Assembly: GCA_016191345.1 (NCBI GenBank)
Contig: JACPOU010000055.1
Location: 1-55,843 of the forward strand
Reading direction: 5' to 3'
From: Chloroflexota bacterium
GTDB taxonomy: Bacteria; Chloroflexota; Limnocylindria; Limnocylindrales; CSP1-4
DNA length: 55,843 nt
The notes under the pieces were generated by a model. It had not been told where the DNA came from. It searched no databases and saw nothing but the letters and a program-made list of their open reading frames with translations. The position numbers and the translations under genes were made by a program. Positions 1 through 8,520 of this stretch are shown one piece after another; positions within the stretch are counted from its first letter, which is position 1; each line of letters begins with the position of its first letter.

Positions 1-1423
1 AGCTGACCGAGTCGCCGGGGTCGTTCACCGCCCGCAGGAAGCTGACCAGGAGGCGCACCTCCGGCTGGCGGTAGAGCCCCGCCGTGCCGGCGAAGCGCCA
101 CGGCACACGGGCCATGTTCAGCGATCGGAGGATCGGGTCGGCATCGCGGTTGGTCCGCACCAGGACGGCGTGATCGCCGGCCCGCCGGCCGGCACGCAGC
201 GAGGCGGCGATCCGCTCCGCCACGGCGTCCGCCTCGTCCGAGCCGGTGTCGAAGGCGAGCAGCGTGATCGGGTCGTCCTGGCGCTTCTCCTCCCGTGGGT
301 GCGCCCGCGCCACGAGCCGCTTGTCGATCCCCTCGCGTGATTCGAGCCGGTCCGGGTCGTTGTGCCGGATGAGACGATACGCGGCGTCGAGGATCGGCTG
401 GCGGTTGCGGAAGTTGTCGGTCAGGACCACGCCGGCGGCGCCCGGGAAGGCGGCGCGGAAGCCGAGGATGTTCGAGAGGGCCGCTCCACGGAAGCGATAG
501 ATGCTCTGGTCGTCGTCCCCGACCACCGTCAGGTTGGCGGTCGGCGCGCCCGCCAGCAGCTTGACCAGCTCGAACTGCGCGTGGTTCGTGTCCTGGAACT
601 CGTCGACCAGGATGTACCGATACCGCTGCTGCTCCGCGGCGAGGATGGCGGGGTGGTCGCGTAGCAGGTCGAGCGTCAGGCCCACCTGGTCGCCGAAGTC
701 GATCCGATCGGTGCGCCGCATCAGCTCCTGGTAGGCGGCGTAGCAGGCCGACAGTTCGACGTGCCCCGCAGCGGCCTCGGCGAGCGCGGCGTCGCCCGGC
801 GCGGCCGCCGAGGCCCGGGCAAGGGCATCGGCCCACGTGCGGTAGGTGGCCGGAGCGACGTCCTCGTCGCGCGCGCGGCTGATCAGCGTCACCATCGCCT
901 GGAGGAAACGGGTCGGGTCGCCGAGCGGGCGGTATCGGTCCAGCGGCAGCTCGAAGAGGTGCTCGCGCAGGAAGATGACCTGCTCGGCGCGCGAGAGCAC
1001 GGTCGACCGATCCGAGAGGCCCGCCTCCAGGGCGTGGTCGCGCAGGAGCCGATCCCCCCAGGCGTGGAAGGTGCTGATCACCGTGTCGGTGTAGCCGTAG
1101 GGGACGAGGCGGTCCACCCGCTCCGTCATCTCGAGGGCCGCGCGGTCCGTGAAGGTGAGGGCCAGGATCTCCGAGGGCCTGGCGCGCTTCTCCGCGATCA
1201 GCCAGGCGATGCGACGCGTGATGACCGTGGTCTTGCCGGTCCCCGCGCCGGCGACGATGAGCAGCGGCCCGTCGCCGTGGGTCACCGCCTTGCGCTGGCG
1301 TGGGGTCAGGTCGGCGAGGAGCGGTGGCTGGACTCGCAGGTGTGGACGGGGCGCCGGCCGCGGCGGAGCGACCAGCTCCTCGAAGATCGGGATCTGGTTC
1401 GGGGAGGGCACCACCGCTGGCAT
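1..1423 (-). CDS. UvrD/Rep-family ATP-dependent DNA helicase (3' end outside window)
   Basis: Superfamily 1 3'-5' helicase that unwinds DNA in repair. About 474 residues are visible and the C-terminus lies beyond position 1. Motif I (AGAGTGKTT) is at residues 58-66, motif II (VDEFQDT) near 273-279 and motif III (DDDQSIYRFRGA) near 303-314, all intact. A 40-residue proline-rich N-terminal extension precedes the Q-motif-like TPRQRKAV. ATG 1423 directly follows GGGGAG; an in-frame GTG ten codons upstream is possible. It follows the SelB-like gene by about 50 nt and is probably co-transcribed with it. PcrA/UvrD versus another UvrD paralogue cannot be settled from a partial sequence. Confidence 0.93.
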   Translation of the reverse strand, partial: MPAVVPSPNQIPIFEELVAPPRPAPRPHLRVQPPLLADLTPRQRKAVTHGDGPLLIVAGAGTGKTTVITRRIAWLIAEKRARPSEILALTFTDRAALEMTERVDRLVPYGYTDTVISTFHAWGDRLLRDHALEAGLSDRSTVLSRAEQVIFLREHLFELPLDRYRPLGDPTRFLQAMVTLISRARDEDVAPATYRTWADALARASAAAPGDAALAEAAAGHVELSACYAAYQELMRRTDRIDFGDQVGLTLDLLRDHPAILAAEQQRYRYILVDEFQDTNHAQFELVKLLAGAPTANLTVVGDDDQSIYRFRGAALSNILGFRAAFPGAAGVVLTDNFRNRQPILDAAYRLIRHNDPDRLESREGIDKRLVARAHPREEKRQDDPITLLAFDTGSDEADAVAERIAASLRAGRRAGDHAVLVRTNRDADPILRSLNMARVPWRFAGTAGLYRQPEVRLLVSFLRAVNDPGDSVS

Positions 1424-1471
1424 CTCCCCGATGGTAGCCGAGGTGCCATTCACCGGACGGTTATCGCCCGC

Positions 1472-2101
1472 TTACTCGACACCTCGGCTGTCGCGGTCCG
1501 CGACGTGCCGGCGCAGGATCGCCTCCGCGTGGCGGCGGGTGGCCCCCAGTCCGTCGCGGACGCGTCGCACGGAGAGTGGCGCCTCGGCCGCGAGCCGGTC
1601 GAGCGCGGCGGCGACGCCCGCCCACGTTGCCCGCGGGTAGTCGATCCGCGGTGCGACGGCGATCAGCTCACCAGCGGCCCGCAGCTGATCGACGAGGGCC
1701 GGGGGGATCCCGAGTCGGGCCGCCGCCGGTTCGGCAGGCGGCGGCATCACCCCGCCCGCACGCAGGACCCCGATGAGCTGATCCACCCGCTCGCGCATGA
1801 TCGGGTCGAGCGCCGGTTCGCGCCCCGGCAGGCTGACGCGGTGCCCTTTCCGATGCAGCGCACCTGACGCGACCAGGCCGTCGACGACGGCGTGCAGATC
1901 GCCATCCGAGAGGGTCAGCCGGTGCCGACCGCGATGTGAGCTCGGCTTCGTCGGATCCGCGGCGCGGGCCGCGGCGATCAGCGGGTCCACCCGAACGTCG
2001 CTGCGCAGCGGCTCACGTCGAAGCAGGCGCCGCAGGGCCTCGACGAGGCGGCGCTCGGCGAGGCGCCGCTGGGCGGGATCGATCGGGCCCTCGAGCGCCA
2101 A
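1472..2101 (-). CDS. Stand-alone SelB-type winged-helix protein (no GTPase domain)
   Basis: 209 residues resembling only the C-terminal winged-helix array of selenocysteine elongation factor SelB. The order is a helical segment (LVEALRRLLRREPLRSDV), a LPGREPALDP linker, then RVDQLIGVLRAGGVMPPP...ARLGIPPALVDQLRAAGELIAVAP and a last winged helix (APLSVRRVRDGLGATRRHAEAILRRH), which corresponds to the EFRDLLGTSRKYA segment of SelB. No EF-Tu-like G domain is present upstream, because the preceding frame is a complete DUF4446 gene ending 4 nt earlier. The start is a TTG with no upstream alternative in frame. In SelB these domains bind the SECIS hairpin, so a nucleic-acid-binding role is likely, but the target is unknown. 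It could be a SelB remnant or a separate family. Confidence 0.6.
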   Translation of the reverse strand: MALEGPIDPAQRRLAERRLVEALRRLLRREPLRSDVRVDPLIAAARAADPTKPSSHRGRHRLTLSDGDLHAVVDGLVASGALHRKGHRVSLPGREPALDPIMRERVDQLIGVLRAGGVMPPPAEPAAARLGIPPALVDQLRAAGELIAVAPRIDYPRATWAGVAAALDRLAAEAPLSVRRVRDGLGATRRHAEAILRRHVADRDSRGVE

Positions 2102-2105
2102 CGAG

Positions 2106-2627
2106 CTACCCGACCGGCGGGATCGGTTTCGCGCCCTCGACCGCGATCCTGATCGCCTGTGCCTCTTCGTCGGAGAGCGTGTGCTTCGACTCGCCGCCCT
2201 CGACCGGCTTGGCGAAGACGCGGGTCTGGCCGCGACCGTGGAGGCTGCTCAGCACGATCCCGTCGCGCCGGTCGTCGAGCAGGGCGATGGCGAAGCTCTG
2301 GTCGGAGCCGGTGTCCTCGAACGGGTTGAACCGCACCAGGCCGACGTGCTGGAGGCTCCCTCGCGAGCGCACCTCCAGGTACTCGTGCAGCTGGGAGAGG
2401 CGCTCGAGCTGCGCCCCGACCTCGACCACCTTGCCGAGGTGCGCGTCGAGCGTCTGCTGGAGCGATCCGCCCTGGCCGTCGCTGACGAGGCTGCGGTAGG
2501 CGTCGGTGACCTTCCGCAGGCGTCGCGCCTGGACGTAGGCAACGGCCGCCAGGCCGATGATGAGGGCCCCGAACAGGCCGACGACCAGCGCCAGGTTGTC
2601 CACGAGGGCACGATTCAGGTCGGACAC
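2106..2627 (-). CDS. DUF4446 family membrane protein
   Basis: About 173 residues: one N-terminal membrane segment (LALVVGLFGALIIGLAAVAYV), a charged coiled-coil stretch, then the conserved DUF4446 domain (LVRFNPFEDTGSDQSFAIALLDDRRDGIVLSSLHGRGQTRVFAKPV). The function of the family is unknown. The longest frame begins at ATG 2642, but that codon lies inside a -10-like TATGAT (2638-2643), so GTG 2627, 10 nt after that box, is preferred. The stop is 4 nt before the SelB-like gene, so the two are coupled. It is divergent from the small membrane protein at 2686. Confidence 0.85.
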   Translation of the reverse strand: MSDLNRALVDNLALVVGLFGALIIGLAAVAYVQARRLRKVTDAYRSLVSDGQGGSLQQTLDAHLGKVVEVGAQLERLSQLHEYLEVRSRGSLQHVGLVRFNPFEDTGSDQSFAIALLDDRRDGIVLSSLHGRGQTRVFAKPVEGGESKHTLSDEEAQAIRIAVEGAKPIPPVG

Positions 2628-2637
2628 GGGCGCTGGT

Positions 2638-2643
2638 ATCATA
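2638..2643 (-). promoter_or_regulatory. -10 box of the DUF4446 operon
   Basis: TATGAT on the minus strand, 10 nt before GTG 2627. This fits the near-leaderless arrangement seen at many genes here, and it means the apparent ATG at 2642 is part of the promoter. Confidence 0.55.
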
Positions 2644-2685
2644 CCCGCCCCGATTCGCCCGCCAGCAGCTCACCACGGAGGTCTC

Positions 2686-3060
2686 ATGGCCCGACGAGGC
2701 GGCAAGGCGGCCAACCGCCGCGAGCGCAGCCGACGCGCGCAGCGCAAGGCGCCGCTGCGCCCCGCCGTCCCGCAGCGCCCGACCGGCGACGCCGTGTCGG
2801 ACGCCGTGGAGGCTGCTGCGGAGCGACGCGCCGAGGCCGCGCCGGCCCGTCCCGCCCCCACTCCGGCGCTCACCCGGGGGGCTCGCTCGGACCCGCGCTT
2901 CGCCGTCGCCGGCCCCTCGCGCCTCTCCGAGCGCGCCGCCGGCGAGTACCACTACGTGCTGCGCGACCTCCGCAACATCGGTGTGCTGGTGGTCGTGATG
3001 GCGATCCTCCTCGCCGCTGCGGCGATCGGCTTTTCCGCGCTGGGGATCGGTCCGAACTGA
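2686..3060 (+). CDS. Small basic protein with one C-terminal membrane segment
   Basis: 124 residues, family not recognised. The N-terminus is strongly basic (MARRGGKAANRRERSRRAQRKA), followed by an Ala/Pro/Arg-rich linker, then EYHYVLRDLRNIGVLVVVMAILLAAAAIGF with one membrane helix near residues 98-117. The start is set by a clear GGAGG at 2677-2681, four bases before ATG 2686; the same frame is open further upstream but has no better site. A basic cytosolic tail tethered to the membrane suggests nucleic-acid or anionic-lipid contact, but this is inference. Confidence 0.7.
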   Translation: MARRGGKAANRRERSRRAQRKAPLRPAVPQRPTGDAVSDAVEAAAERRAEAAPARPAPTPALTRGARSDPRFAVAGPSRLSERAAGEYHYVLRDLRNIGVLVVVMAILLAAAAIGFSALGIGPN

Positions 3061-3087
3061 GGTCCTCGGGGCCTGCGCAAGAATCCA

Positions 3088-3116
3088 TTGCATCCGTGAC
3101 GGTCGCTGGCTAGACT
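3088..3116 (+). promoter_or_regulatory. Sigma-70-type promoter for the non-coding region
   Basis: -35 TTGCAT (3088-3093), a 17-nt spacer and -10 TAGACT (3111-3116). No start codon with a coding frame follows, so the expected transcript begins near 3123 in the structured non-coding stretch. Confidence 0.6.
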
Positions 3117-3122
3117 CCGTGA

Positions 3123-3600
3123 TGCCGCCTTCACGACCCGCAAGGTCGTAATCAGGGGGCGGACGGTAAGGAGTCCCGCGGTGACGATTCTGTCGCTCAC
3201 CCCGAGCCTCCGCCGGGTGCAGGTATGTAGGAGGCGGGGATAAGCTCCCGCCCCAGAGCGCGGCAGGCAGGCTGCCTCCGCCCAGGCGATGCGATCGAGC
3301 CGCAAGCTCGATCGCGAAGTCGCCGGGGACGTTACGGAGGAGGGCGTCAGCCACGTGAAGGTGACGATCGGGACCGGCCGCGCGACCTTCGGGGAGCGTC
3401 AGAAATCCGATCGGGCCAGCCTACGGCTCCAGGTTCAGTGGCGTGGGAACCACTGGGCGGCTCTGCAAACGAGGAGTCGCGAAACCCAGCCTGACCGGCA
3501 CTGGGTGCCAGAGGTCCGAACCGCTTGAGCGGGCCCGAGGTTCCAGCCCCCGTAGGTCAGGCGAGGCGTCCGAGGTCCGTTCGTCGCCGCCGGCTTACCA
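3123..3600 (+). ncRNA. Candidate structured non-coding RNA (family unknown)
   Basis: About 600 nt (3061-3664) hold no credible gene on either strand. Downstream of the promoter there is dense local pairing. One hairpin is ACGACC/GGTCGT with loop CGCAA; another is a perfect 10-bp stem GCGATCGAGC/GCTCGATCGC (3291-3300/3306-3315), also with loop CGCAA. CCTCC...GGAGG, GGCGGG/CCCGCC and CAGTGG/CCACTG also pair, and an 8-bp outer helix GCCTGACC/GGTCAGGC (3489-3496/3555-3562) encloses smaller hairpins. I looked for the conserved cores of RNase P RNA, tmRNA and SRP RNA and did not find them. The 3' end is a guess. It may instead be a composite of leader and terminator elements. Confidence 0.4.
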
Positions 3601-3630
3601 CCGAACGCTGATGTGCGAACCGAGAGGGTC

Positions 3631-3667
3631 TGAGGGTCCGTGCGAGATAGGGACCTTCGGACCCTCA
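3631..3667 (-). terminator. Hairpin overlapping the rarA stop codon
   Basis: A perfect 10-bp inverted repeat, TGAGGGTCCG/CGGACCCTCA (arms 3658-3667 and 3631-3640). Read on the minus strand, the first three bases are the rarA stop codon. There is no strong T-run, so termination or mRNA 3'-end protection is inferred. Confidence 0.45.
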
Positions 3668-5017
3668 CGTCGTTCCTGGGCGTCCTCGCTTCGCCTCCAG
3701 GCGCTGCCTGCGCAGCCGCTGCAGGCGCTCCCCGATCTGGGTCTCGAGGCCCTGGTCGCTCGGCTCGTAGAAGACGCGCCCCGCCAGCGCGTCGGGCAGG
3801 TACTGCTGATCGACATCGGCGTCGTCGAAGTCGTGCGGGTAGAGATAGCCCTTGCCGTAGCCGTGCTCCTTGGCAAGGCGGCGGTGCGAGGACGGGCGCA
3901 GGTGGAGGGGGACAGGCAGACGACCCTTCTCCTCGACCTCGGCCAGGGCCGCGAAGTACGCAGCTCCCGCGCGGTTCGACTTCGGGGCCGATGCGACATA
4001 GGCGGCCGCCTGGGCCAGGGCGTACTGCGCCTCCGGGAGGCCGATCATCTCGACCGCCTGCATCGCGGCCACCGCCACCTGGAGCGCCCGCGGATCCGCG
4101 TTGCCGACGTCCTCGCTGGCGGCGATCACGATCCGCCGCGCGATGAAGGTCGGGTCCTCCCCCGCCGCGACCATGCTGGCGCACCAGTAGAGGGCGGCGT
4201 CCGGGTCGTTGCCGCGCATGCTCTTGATGAAGGCCGATGCCGCCTCGTAGTGCTGGTCCCCGACCCGGTCGTAGGCCAGCAGCCGCTGCTGCGCCGCCTC
4301 GGCGATCGCCTCTCGGCTGAGCGGGCCGGACTCCCCCGCCACGGCTGCGGCGGCCTCCAGGATGTTCAGCGCCTGGCGGGCGTCCCCGCTCGACAGCTCC
4401 AGCAGGGCATCCATCCCCTCCTCGTCCACCGCGACCCGGCCGGCCAGCCCCCGCTGGTCGGTGAGCGCCCGCACCACGATCTCGCGCACCTCGTCGGGCC
4501 CGAGCGGCTCGAGGCGGTAGACCCGCAGCCGCGAGAGGAGCGGCGAGTTGATCTCGTAGTACGGGTTCTCGGTCGTGGCTCCGATCAGCACGATCGTGCC
4601 GTCCTCGACGTGCGGCAGCAGGGCGTCCTGCTGGCTCTTGTTGAACCGATGCAGCTCGTCGATGAAGACCACCGTCCTGCCCCCCGCCTGGCGCAGCGCC
4701 TTCGCGTCGGCGACGAGCGCCCGGATGTCGGCCACGCCGCTGGTGACCGCGGAGATCGGGCGCCAGGTCCCACCGGAGCGATCGGCGAGGAGCCGGGCGA
4801 GCGTCGTCTTGCCCGATCCGGGCGGGCCCCACAGGACCATGCTCGGGGCGTAGCCGGGCTGCACGACGCGGGTGAGGGCGCCATCGGGGCCGACCAGGTG
4901 GTCCTGCCCCACGAACTCCTCCAGGTTGCGTGGTCGCATCCGGGCCGCGAGCGGGGCGCCGACCTCGGGAGGATCGACGAAGAGCGGCTCGGTGACGCTC
5001 GGCGGCTTACGCGGCAT
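3665..5017 (-). CDS. rarA: Replication-associated recombination protein A (RarA/MgsA AAA+ ATPase)
   Basis: 450 residues, the normal length for RarA, a clamp-loader-like AAA+ ATPase that acts at stalled replication forks. Visible motifs: Walker A GPPGSGKT at 64-71, Walker B with the family signature FIDELHRFNKSQQDALLPHVE from about 118, the sensor region GATTENPYYEINSPLLSR, and the C-terminal MgsA domain (SFIKSMRGNDPDAALYWCASMVAAGEDPTFIARRI). ATG 5017 has an excellent GGAGG five bases upstream. It is divergent from the aminotransferase, and the two promoters overlap. Confidence 0.97.
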   Translation of the reverse strand: MPRKPPSVTEPLFVDPPEVGAPLAARMRPRNLEEFVGQDHLVGPDGALTRVVQPGYAPSMVLWGPPGSGKTTLARLLADRSGGTWRPISAVTSGVADIRALVADAKALRQAGGRTVVFIDELHRFNKSQQDALLPHVEDGTIVLIGATTENPYYEINSPLLSRLRVYRLEPLGPDEVREIVVRALTDQRGLAGRVAVDEEGMDALLELSSGDARQALNILEAAAAVAGESGPLSREAIAEAAQQRLLAYDRVGDQHYEAASAFIKSMRGNDPDAALYWCASMVAAGEDPTFIARRIVIAASEDVGNADPRALQVAVAAMQAVEMIGLPEAQYALAQAAAYVASAPKSNRAGAAYFAALAEVEEKGRLPVPLHLRPSSHRRLAKEHGYGKGYLYPHDFDDADVDQQYLPDALAGRVFYEPSDQGLETQIGERLQRLRRQRLEAKRGRPGTT

Positions 5018-5036
5018 CGGTCCTCCTCATCGGCCG

Positions 5037-5044
5037 ATTATGAT
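5037..5044. promoter_or_regulatory. Overlapping divergent -10 boxes (rarA / aminotransferase)
   Basis: Plus strand TATGAT (5039-5044) lies 7 nt before ATG 5052, so that transcript would be leaderless. Minus strand CATAAT (5042-5037) gives rarA a short leader with GGAGG. The two boxes share four bases, so the two polymerases cannot bind at once. Confidence 0.55.
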
Positions 5045-5051
5045 GCCCGCC

Positions 5052-6209
5052 ATGGATCAGAACCTGCGCGTCCCCGGGCCGACGCCGCTGCCGCTCGAGG
5101 TGCGCGAGGCGCAGTCGGCGCCGATGATCAACCACCGCGGGACGGAGTTCGGCGAGCTGCTGCGCGAGATCAGCGCCGGCATCGCCGGGCTGATCGGGAC
5201 GCGCGAGGAGGTGCTGCTGCTGACCGGCTCCGGGACGGGCGCGATGGAGGCCGCGGTCGTCAACACCCTCTCGCCGGGGGACCGGGTGCTGTCGGTCACG
5301 ATGGGCGCCTTCGGGGATCGCTTCGCGAAGATCGCGACGGCCTTCGGGGCCGCCGTGGAGCGCGTCGAGGTCCCCTGGGGGCAGGCTGCGGACCCGGCTG
5401 CGCTCGCCGTTCACCTGGCCGCGAATCCCGCCTACCGGGTGGTGCTGGTCACCCACAACGAGACCTCGACCGGCGTCACCAACCCGCTTCACGAGCTGGC
5501 CGGCGTCGTGCGCGCCGCGACTGGCGAACCGCTCCTGGTGGTGGACGGCATCAGCGGCCTCGGCGCGATGCCCTTCGAGATGGACGCGTGGGGGATCGAC
5601 CTCGTCATCAGCGCCAGCCAGAAAGCCTTCATGGCGTCGCCCGGGATCGCCATCGCGGCGCTCAGCCGGCGCGCGCGGGATGCCGCCGAGGCCGCGCGCA
5701 TGCCGCGCGCCTACTGGGATCTGCGCGAGGCACGCGCCTGGGCCGCCAAGGGCCAGACGCCGTGGACGCCGGCGGTCAGCGTGCTCTTCGGGCTGCGGGT
5801 GGGAGTTCGCCGGCTGGTCTCGGAGGGACGTGAGCGCACCTGGGCGCGACACGCGGCCATCGCCCTGGCGGTGCAGGCCGGCCTCGAGCGGCTCGGCCTG
5901 CGGATCGTCGCCGCCCCCGAGGTGCGCTCGCATACCGTGACCGCCGCCTGGCTCCCCGACGGCCTCGACTGGCCATCCTTCAACGCCGCCATGCGCGCCA
6001 AAGGGGTGATCGTGGCGGGCGGGCAGGGAGCCTTTGCGGGGCGCGTCCTGCGCCTCGGTCACATGGGGGCGGTGGGGATCGACGAGCTGCGCGACGCGGT
6101 GCGGCTGATGGGTGAGACGCTGGCCGAGTTGGGCCGCGCGACCGACGCGACGGCGGCGCTGGGCGCGATGGACGAGGTCTACCGGGCGGGGCTCGCACCG
6201 GTCGGCTGA
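5052..6209 (+). CDS. Class V aminotransferase (alanine-glyoxylate / serine-pyruvate type)
   Basis: 385 residues. It opens with NLRVPGPTPLP, the typical N-terminus of the alanine/serine-glyoxylate aminotransferase group, followed by the LLLTGSGTGAMEAAV cofactor loop near 56-70. D165 in VVDGISGLGA contacts the PLP ring, and the Schiff-base lysine is K191 in ISASQKAFMASPG. It should transfer an amino group from a small amino acid to glyoxylate or pyruvate; the exact substrate is not readable from sequence. ATGs at 5040 and 5043 fall inside the -10 box, so ATG 5052 is chosen. Confidence 0.9.
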   Translation: MDQNLRVPGPTPLPLEVREAQSAPMINHRGTEFGELLREISAGIAGLIGTREEVLLLTGSGTGAMEAAVVNTLSPGDRVLSVTMGAFGDRFAKIATAFGAAVERVEVPWGQAADPAALAVHLAANPAYRVVLVTHNETSTGVTNPLHELAGVVRAATGEPLLVVDGISGLGAMPFEMDAWGIDLVISASQKAFMASPGIAIAALSRRARDAAEAARMPRAYWDLREARAWAAKGQTPWTPAVSVLFGLRVGVRRLVSEGRERTWARHAAIALAVQAGLERLGLRIVAAPEVRSHTVTAAWLPDGLDWPSFNAAMRAKGVIVAGGQGAFAGRVLRLGHMGAVGIDELRDAVRLMGETLAELGRATDATAALGAMDEVYRAGLAPVG

Positions 6210-6225
6210 CCGGTGCGCCGATCGG

Positions 6226-8520
6226 TCAGGCGCGATCCCCGCGCAGGAGGGATCGCAGGCGGCTTCGCAGCGCCAGCCACAGCATCGGCAGCTGGAGCCT
6301 GCCCCACGCCCGCTCGAGCCGCGCGATCAGCTCCGACGAGATCGAGTGGCCGGAGTAGCTCTGGAGGACCTTCCCGTCAGCGATCTGGTGGATCTCGAGG
6401 CGGCGCTGCGGCAGCTGCTCCTCGAGCCAGGAGGCGTACTCGTAGAAGGTCTCGGCCGGTCGCTGGGCGATCCCCGCCCGGTCCGCTGCGAAGGCGAGGC
6501 GTTGCCACTGTCGGTCGCCCGGCGCAAGGAACCGATATCGGTGCCGGATCCGCAACAGGCGCCAGATGATCAGGAGCACAAGCAGGACAAGGATGGCGAC
6601 CAACACGGTCGCGTTGCCGATGCGTGACTCGTCGGCCGGGCGCTGGCCGCCCGCCCCGAAGCCGCCGGGGACCGGCTCGAAGGACGAAAGCCCGTTGATG
6701 GTGCCGAGGTCCTTGCCCTCGAAGTCCGGCTTCGTGGGGTCGCCGCCGCTGGTCGGTGCGACCGGGGGCACGCTCCCCGCACCGGGCTGGCGCGTGACCG
6801 CCGCGATCGACTTGGTCGCTTCGAAGATCTGCCACCCGTAGCCGGGGAAGAAGACCTCGGCCCAGGCGTGGGCATTGCGCTCCCGGACCTCGTACACCCC
6901 GGGGGCGATCCGCTCGCCGGGTGCATAGCCGACCGCCACGCGCGTCGGCAGGCCGAGTGAGCGCGCCATCGCGGCCATGGCGCTGGCGTAGTACTCGCAA
7001 TACCCGATCTGGCCGTTGGGGTCGAACAGGAAGAAGTCGACCAGGTCGCGACTGGGGTCGGACGGGAGCGTGGCCTTGGTCGCGTACGTGAAGCGCGGAT
7101 CGGTCCGCAGGTAATCGGCCAGCGCCTTGGCCTGGTGGTAGGGATCGGTCGCGCCAGCTGCCTCGACGACCTGGCGGGCGAGGTCAGCGGTGCGCTGGGT
7201 CACGCCATCGGTCGACAGGTAGGTGGCGGTGATCTCGGCCGGATAGTTCGTCCCTGCGCCGGCGAGCATCGCCTCGGTCGCCGTCGAGATGTCGACTGTG
7301 ATCTGGTAGCCCTTCCCGACGTCCAGCGTCACCCCGGATTGCAGCGCGCCGAGCAGCGGCAGGCCCCCGGGCTGTTGGAGCAGCAACGGGAGGAAGGCGG
7401 TCGTCGGGTAGCCGGGCGTGAAGATATTGCGGCCGATGCTGCGCTGGATCTCGACGGTGACCGTCTCGACCCGGAACGAGTCGGCCGAGAGCGGGCGCTC
7501 CGGGGTGTAGCCGGGGAAGATCCGGTCGCCCGCGGCAACCCGTCGCTCGGAGCCCGGGCTGCTCTTCCAGCCATTCCCCGTGTACACGTCATAGGTGACG
7601 GTTCGCATGTAGTAGGGCGACTGCGAGGCGACCGTCATGACCTCGCCGTCCGAGCTGTTCCATTCGCCGCGGACCCGGAAGGACGCGCCGAAGAAGGCGC
7701 CCTGGATGCGCGAGTTGGCACCGCTCAGGCCGCCGACGGCGCCCTCGAACTGGTTGCGCACGTTGGACCAGAGCCCGTCGAGGTTGTTCCAGACCCCGGT
7801 CAGCGGCGCGGCCACGGCGACCGAGGTCAGGATCCAGGCCAGCGCGATGCTGCCGAAGATGAAGCCGACGCCGCTCCGCATGATCTGCCCGGGGACGTCC
7901 ATCGTCTCGGTCACGCGTCGCGTGCGCCAGCCCTCCTCGCGGCTGATCAGGGCGACGCGCAGCCAGAGCAGGAGGGCGGCAACCGAGTAGAGGACCAGGA
8001 AGCCGAAGAGCTCGGCGAAGGTGGCGGACATGTTGGCGATGAGCGCCACGCCGACGAGCAGGATGCTGTCGAGGACCCGATGGTGGCGGAAGAGCGCAAA
8101 GGCGGCCATGAAGGCGGTGACCCACATCAGGGCGCCGAGGCCGAGCGCATACGGCGAGAGCTCCGGCGCGAAGCCGCCCCGGAAGACGATCCGGAACCAG
8201 TCGAGCCCCTCCCCGCGAAGGACGAGCAGCCGGCTCAGCTGATCCAGGGCCGGGAAGAACTCCGCGCCGACCGTGGAGAGCACCGCCCAGGTCCCCAACA
8301 GGGCGCTCAGCGGCAGCACGACGACGACCGAGAAGCGGGTCAGTCCCAGCAGGGCACCGGCGAGCACGCCGAGGAACGCCACCGGCGCGACGAAGCCGAT
8401 GAGGTCGAACCACCCGGCGCGCTCCACCGACCACGCCAGCGCCAGGACCATGACCAGCACCAGGCTCATGCTCAGCCAGCCTTCGCGCGGTCGCAGGAAG
8501 CGACGCAGGGGCTCAGGCAC
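6226..8520 (-). CDS. Membrane transglutaminase-like protein (TgpA type with DUF4129 tail)
   Basis: 764 residues. About seven membrane segments occupy the first 200 residues, then a long extracytoplasmic part carries the transglutaminase core. Cys508 lies in GYCEYYASAMAAMARSLGLPTRVAVGY and His551 in NAHAWAEV. The third position is Glu567 (WQIFEAT), where Asp is usual. A further membrane helix (VLVAILVLLVLLIIWRLL) and a cytosolic DUF4129-like tail (AGIAQRPAETFYEYASWLEEQL) follow. GTG 8520 overlaps the stop of the DUF58 gene by 8 nt; the longer frame upstream is only an overlap with that gene. MoxR-DUF58-TgpA is a recurrent trio of unclear function, probably in envelope protein processing. Confidence 0.9.
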   Translation of the reverse strand: MPEPLRRFLRPREGWLSMSLVLVMVLALAWSVERAGWFDLIGFVAPVAFLGVLAGALLGLTRFSVVVVLPLSALLGTWAVLSTVGAEFFPALDQLSRLLVLRGEGLDWFRIVFRGGFAPELSPYALGLGALMWVTAFMAAFALFRHHRVLDSILLVGVALIANMSATFAELFGFLVLYSVAALLLWLRVALISREEGWRTRRVTETMDVPGQIMRSGVGFIFGSIALAWILTSVAVAAPLTGVWNNLDGLWSNVRNQFEGAVGGLSGANSRIQGAFFGASFRVRGEWNSSDGEVMTVASQSPYYMRTVTYDVYTGNGWKSSPGSERRVAAGDRIFPGYTPERPLSADSFRVETVTVEIQRSIGRNIFTPGYPTTAFLPLLLQQPGGLPLLGALQSGVTLDVGKGYQITVDISTATEAMLAGAGTNYPAEITATYLSTDGVTQRTADLARQVVEAAGATDPYHQAKALADYLRTDPRFTYATKATLPSDPSRDLVDFFLFDPNGQIGYCEYYASAMAAMARSLGLPTRVAVGYAPGERIAPGVYEVRERNAHAWAEVFFPGYGWQIFEATKSIAAVTRQPGAGSVPPVAPTSGGDPTKPDFEGKDLGTINGLSSFEPVPGGFGAGGQRPADESRIGNATVLVAILVLLVLLIIWRLLRIRHRYRFLAPGDRQWQRLAFAADRAGIAQRPAETFYEYASWLEEQLPQRRLEIHQIADGKVLQSYSGHSISSELIARLERAWGRLQLPMLWLALRSRLRSLLRGDRA

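Noticed and set aside
3123..3600. RNase P RNA, tmRNA or SRP RNA
   Set aside because: Neither strand has the GAAAGTCC / CCGGCTTA pair of RNase P, a tmRNA T-arm with resume codon, or the SRP GGAAGCAGC core; a lone CCGGCTTA at about 3588 has no partner.
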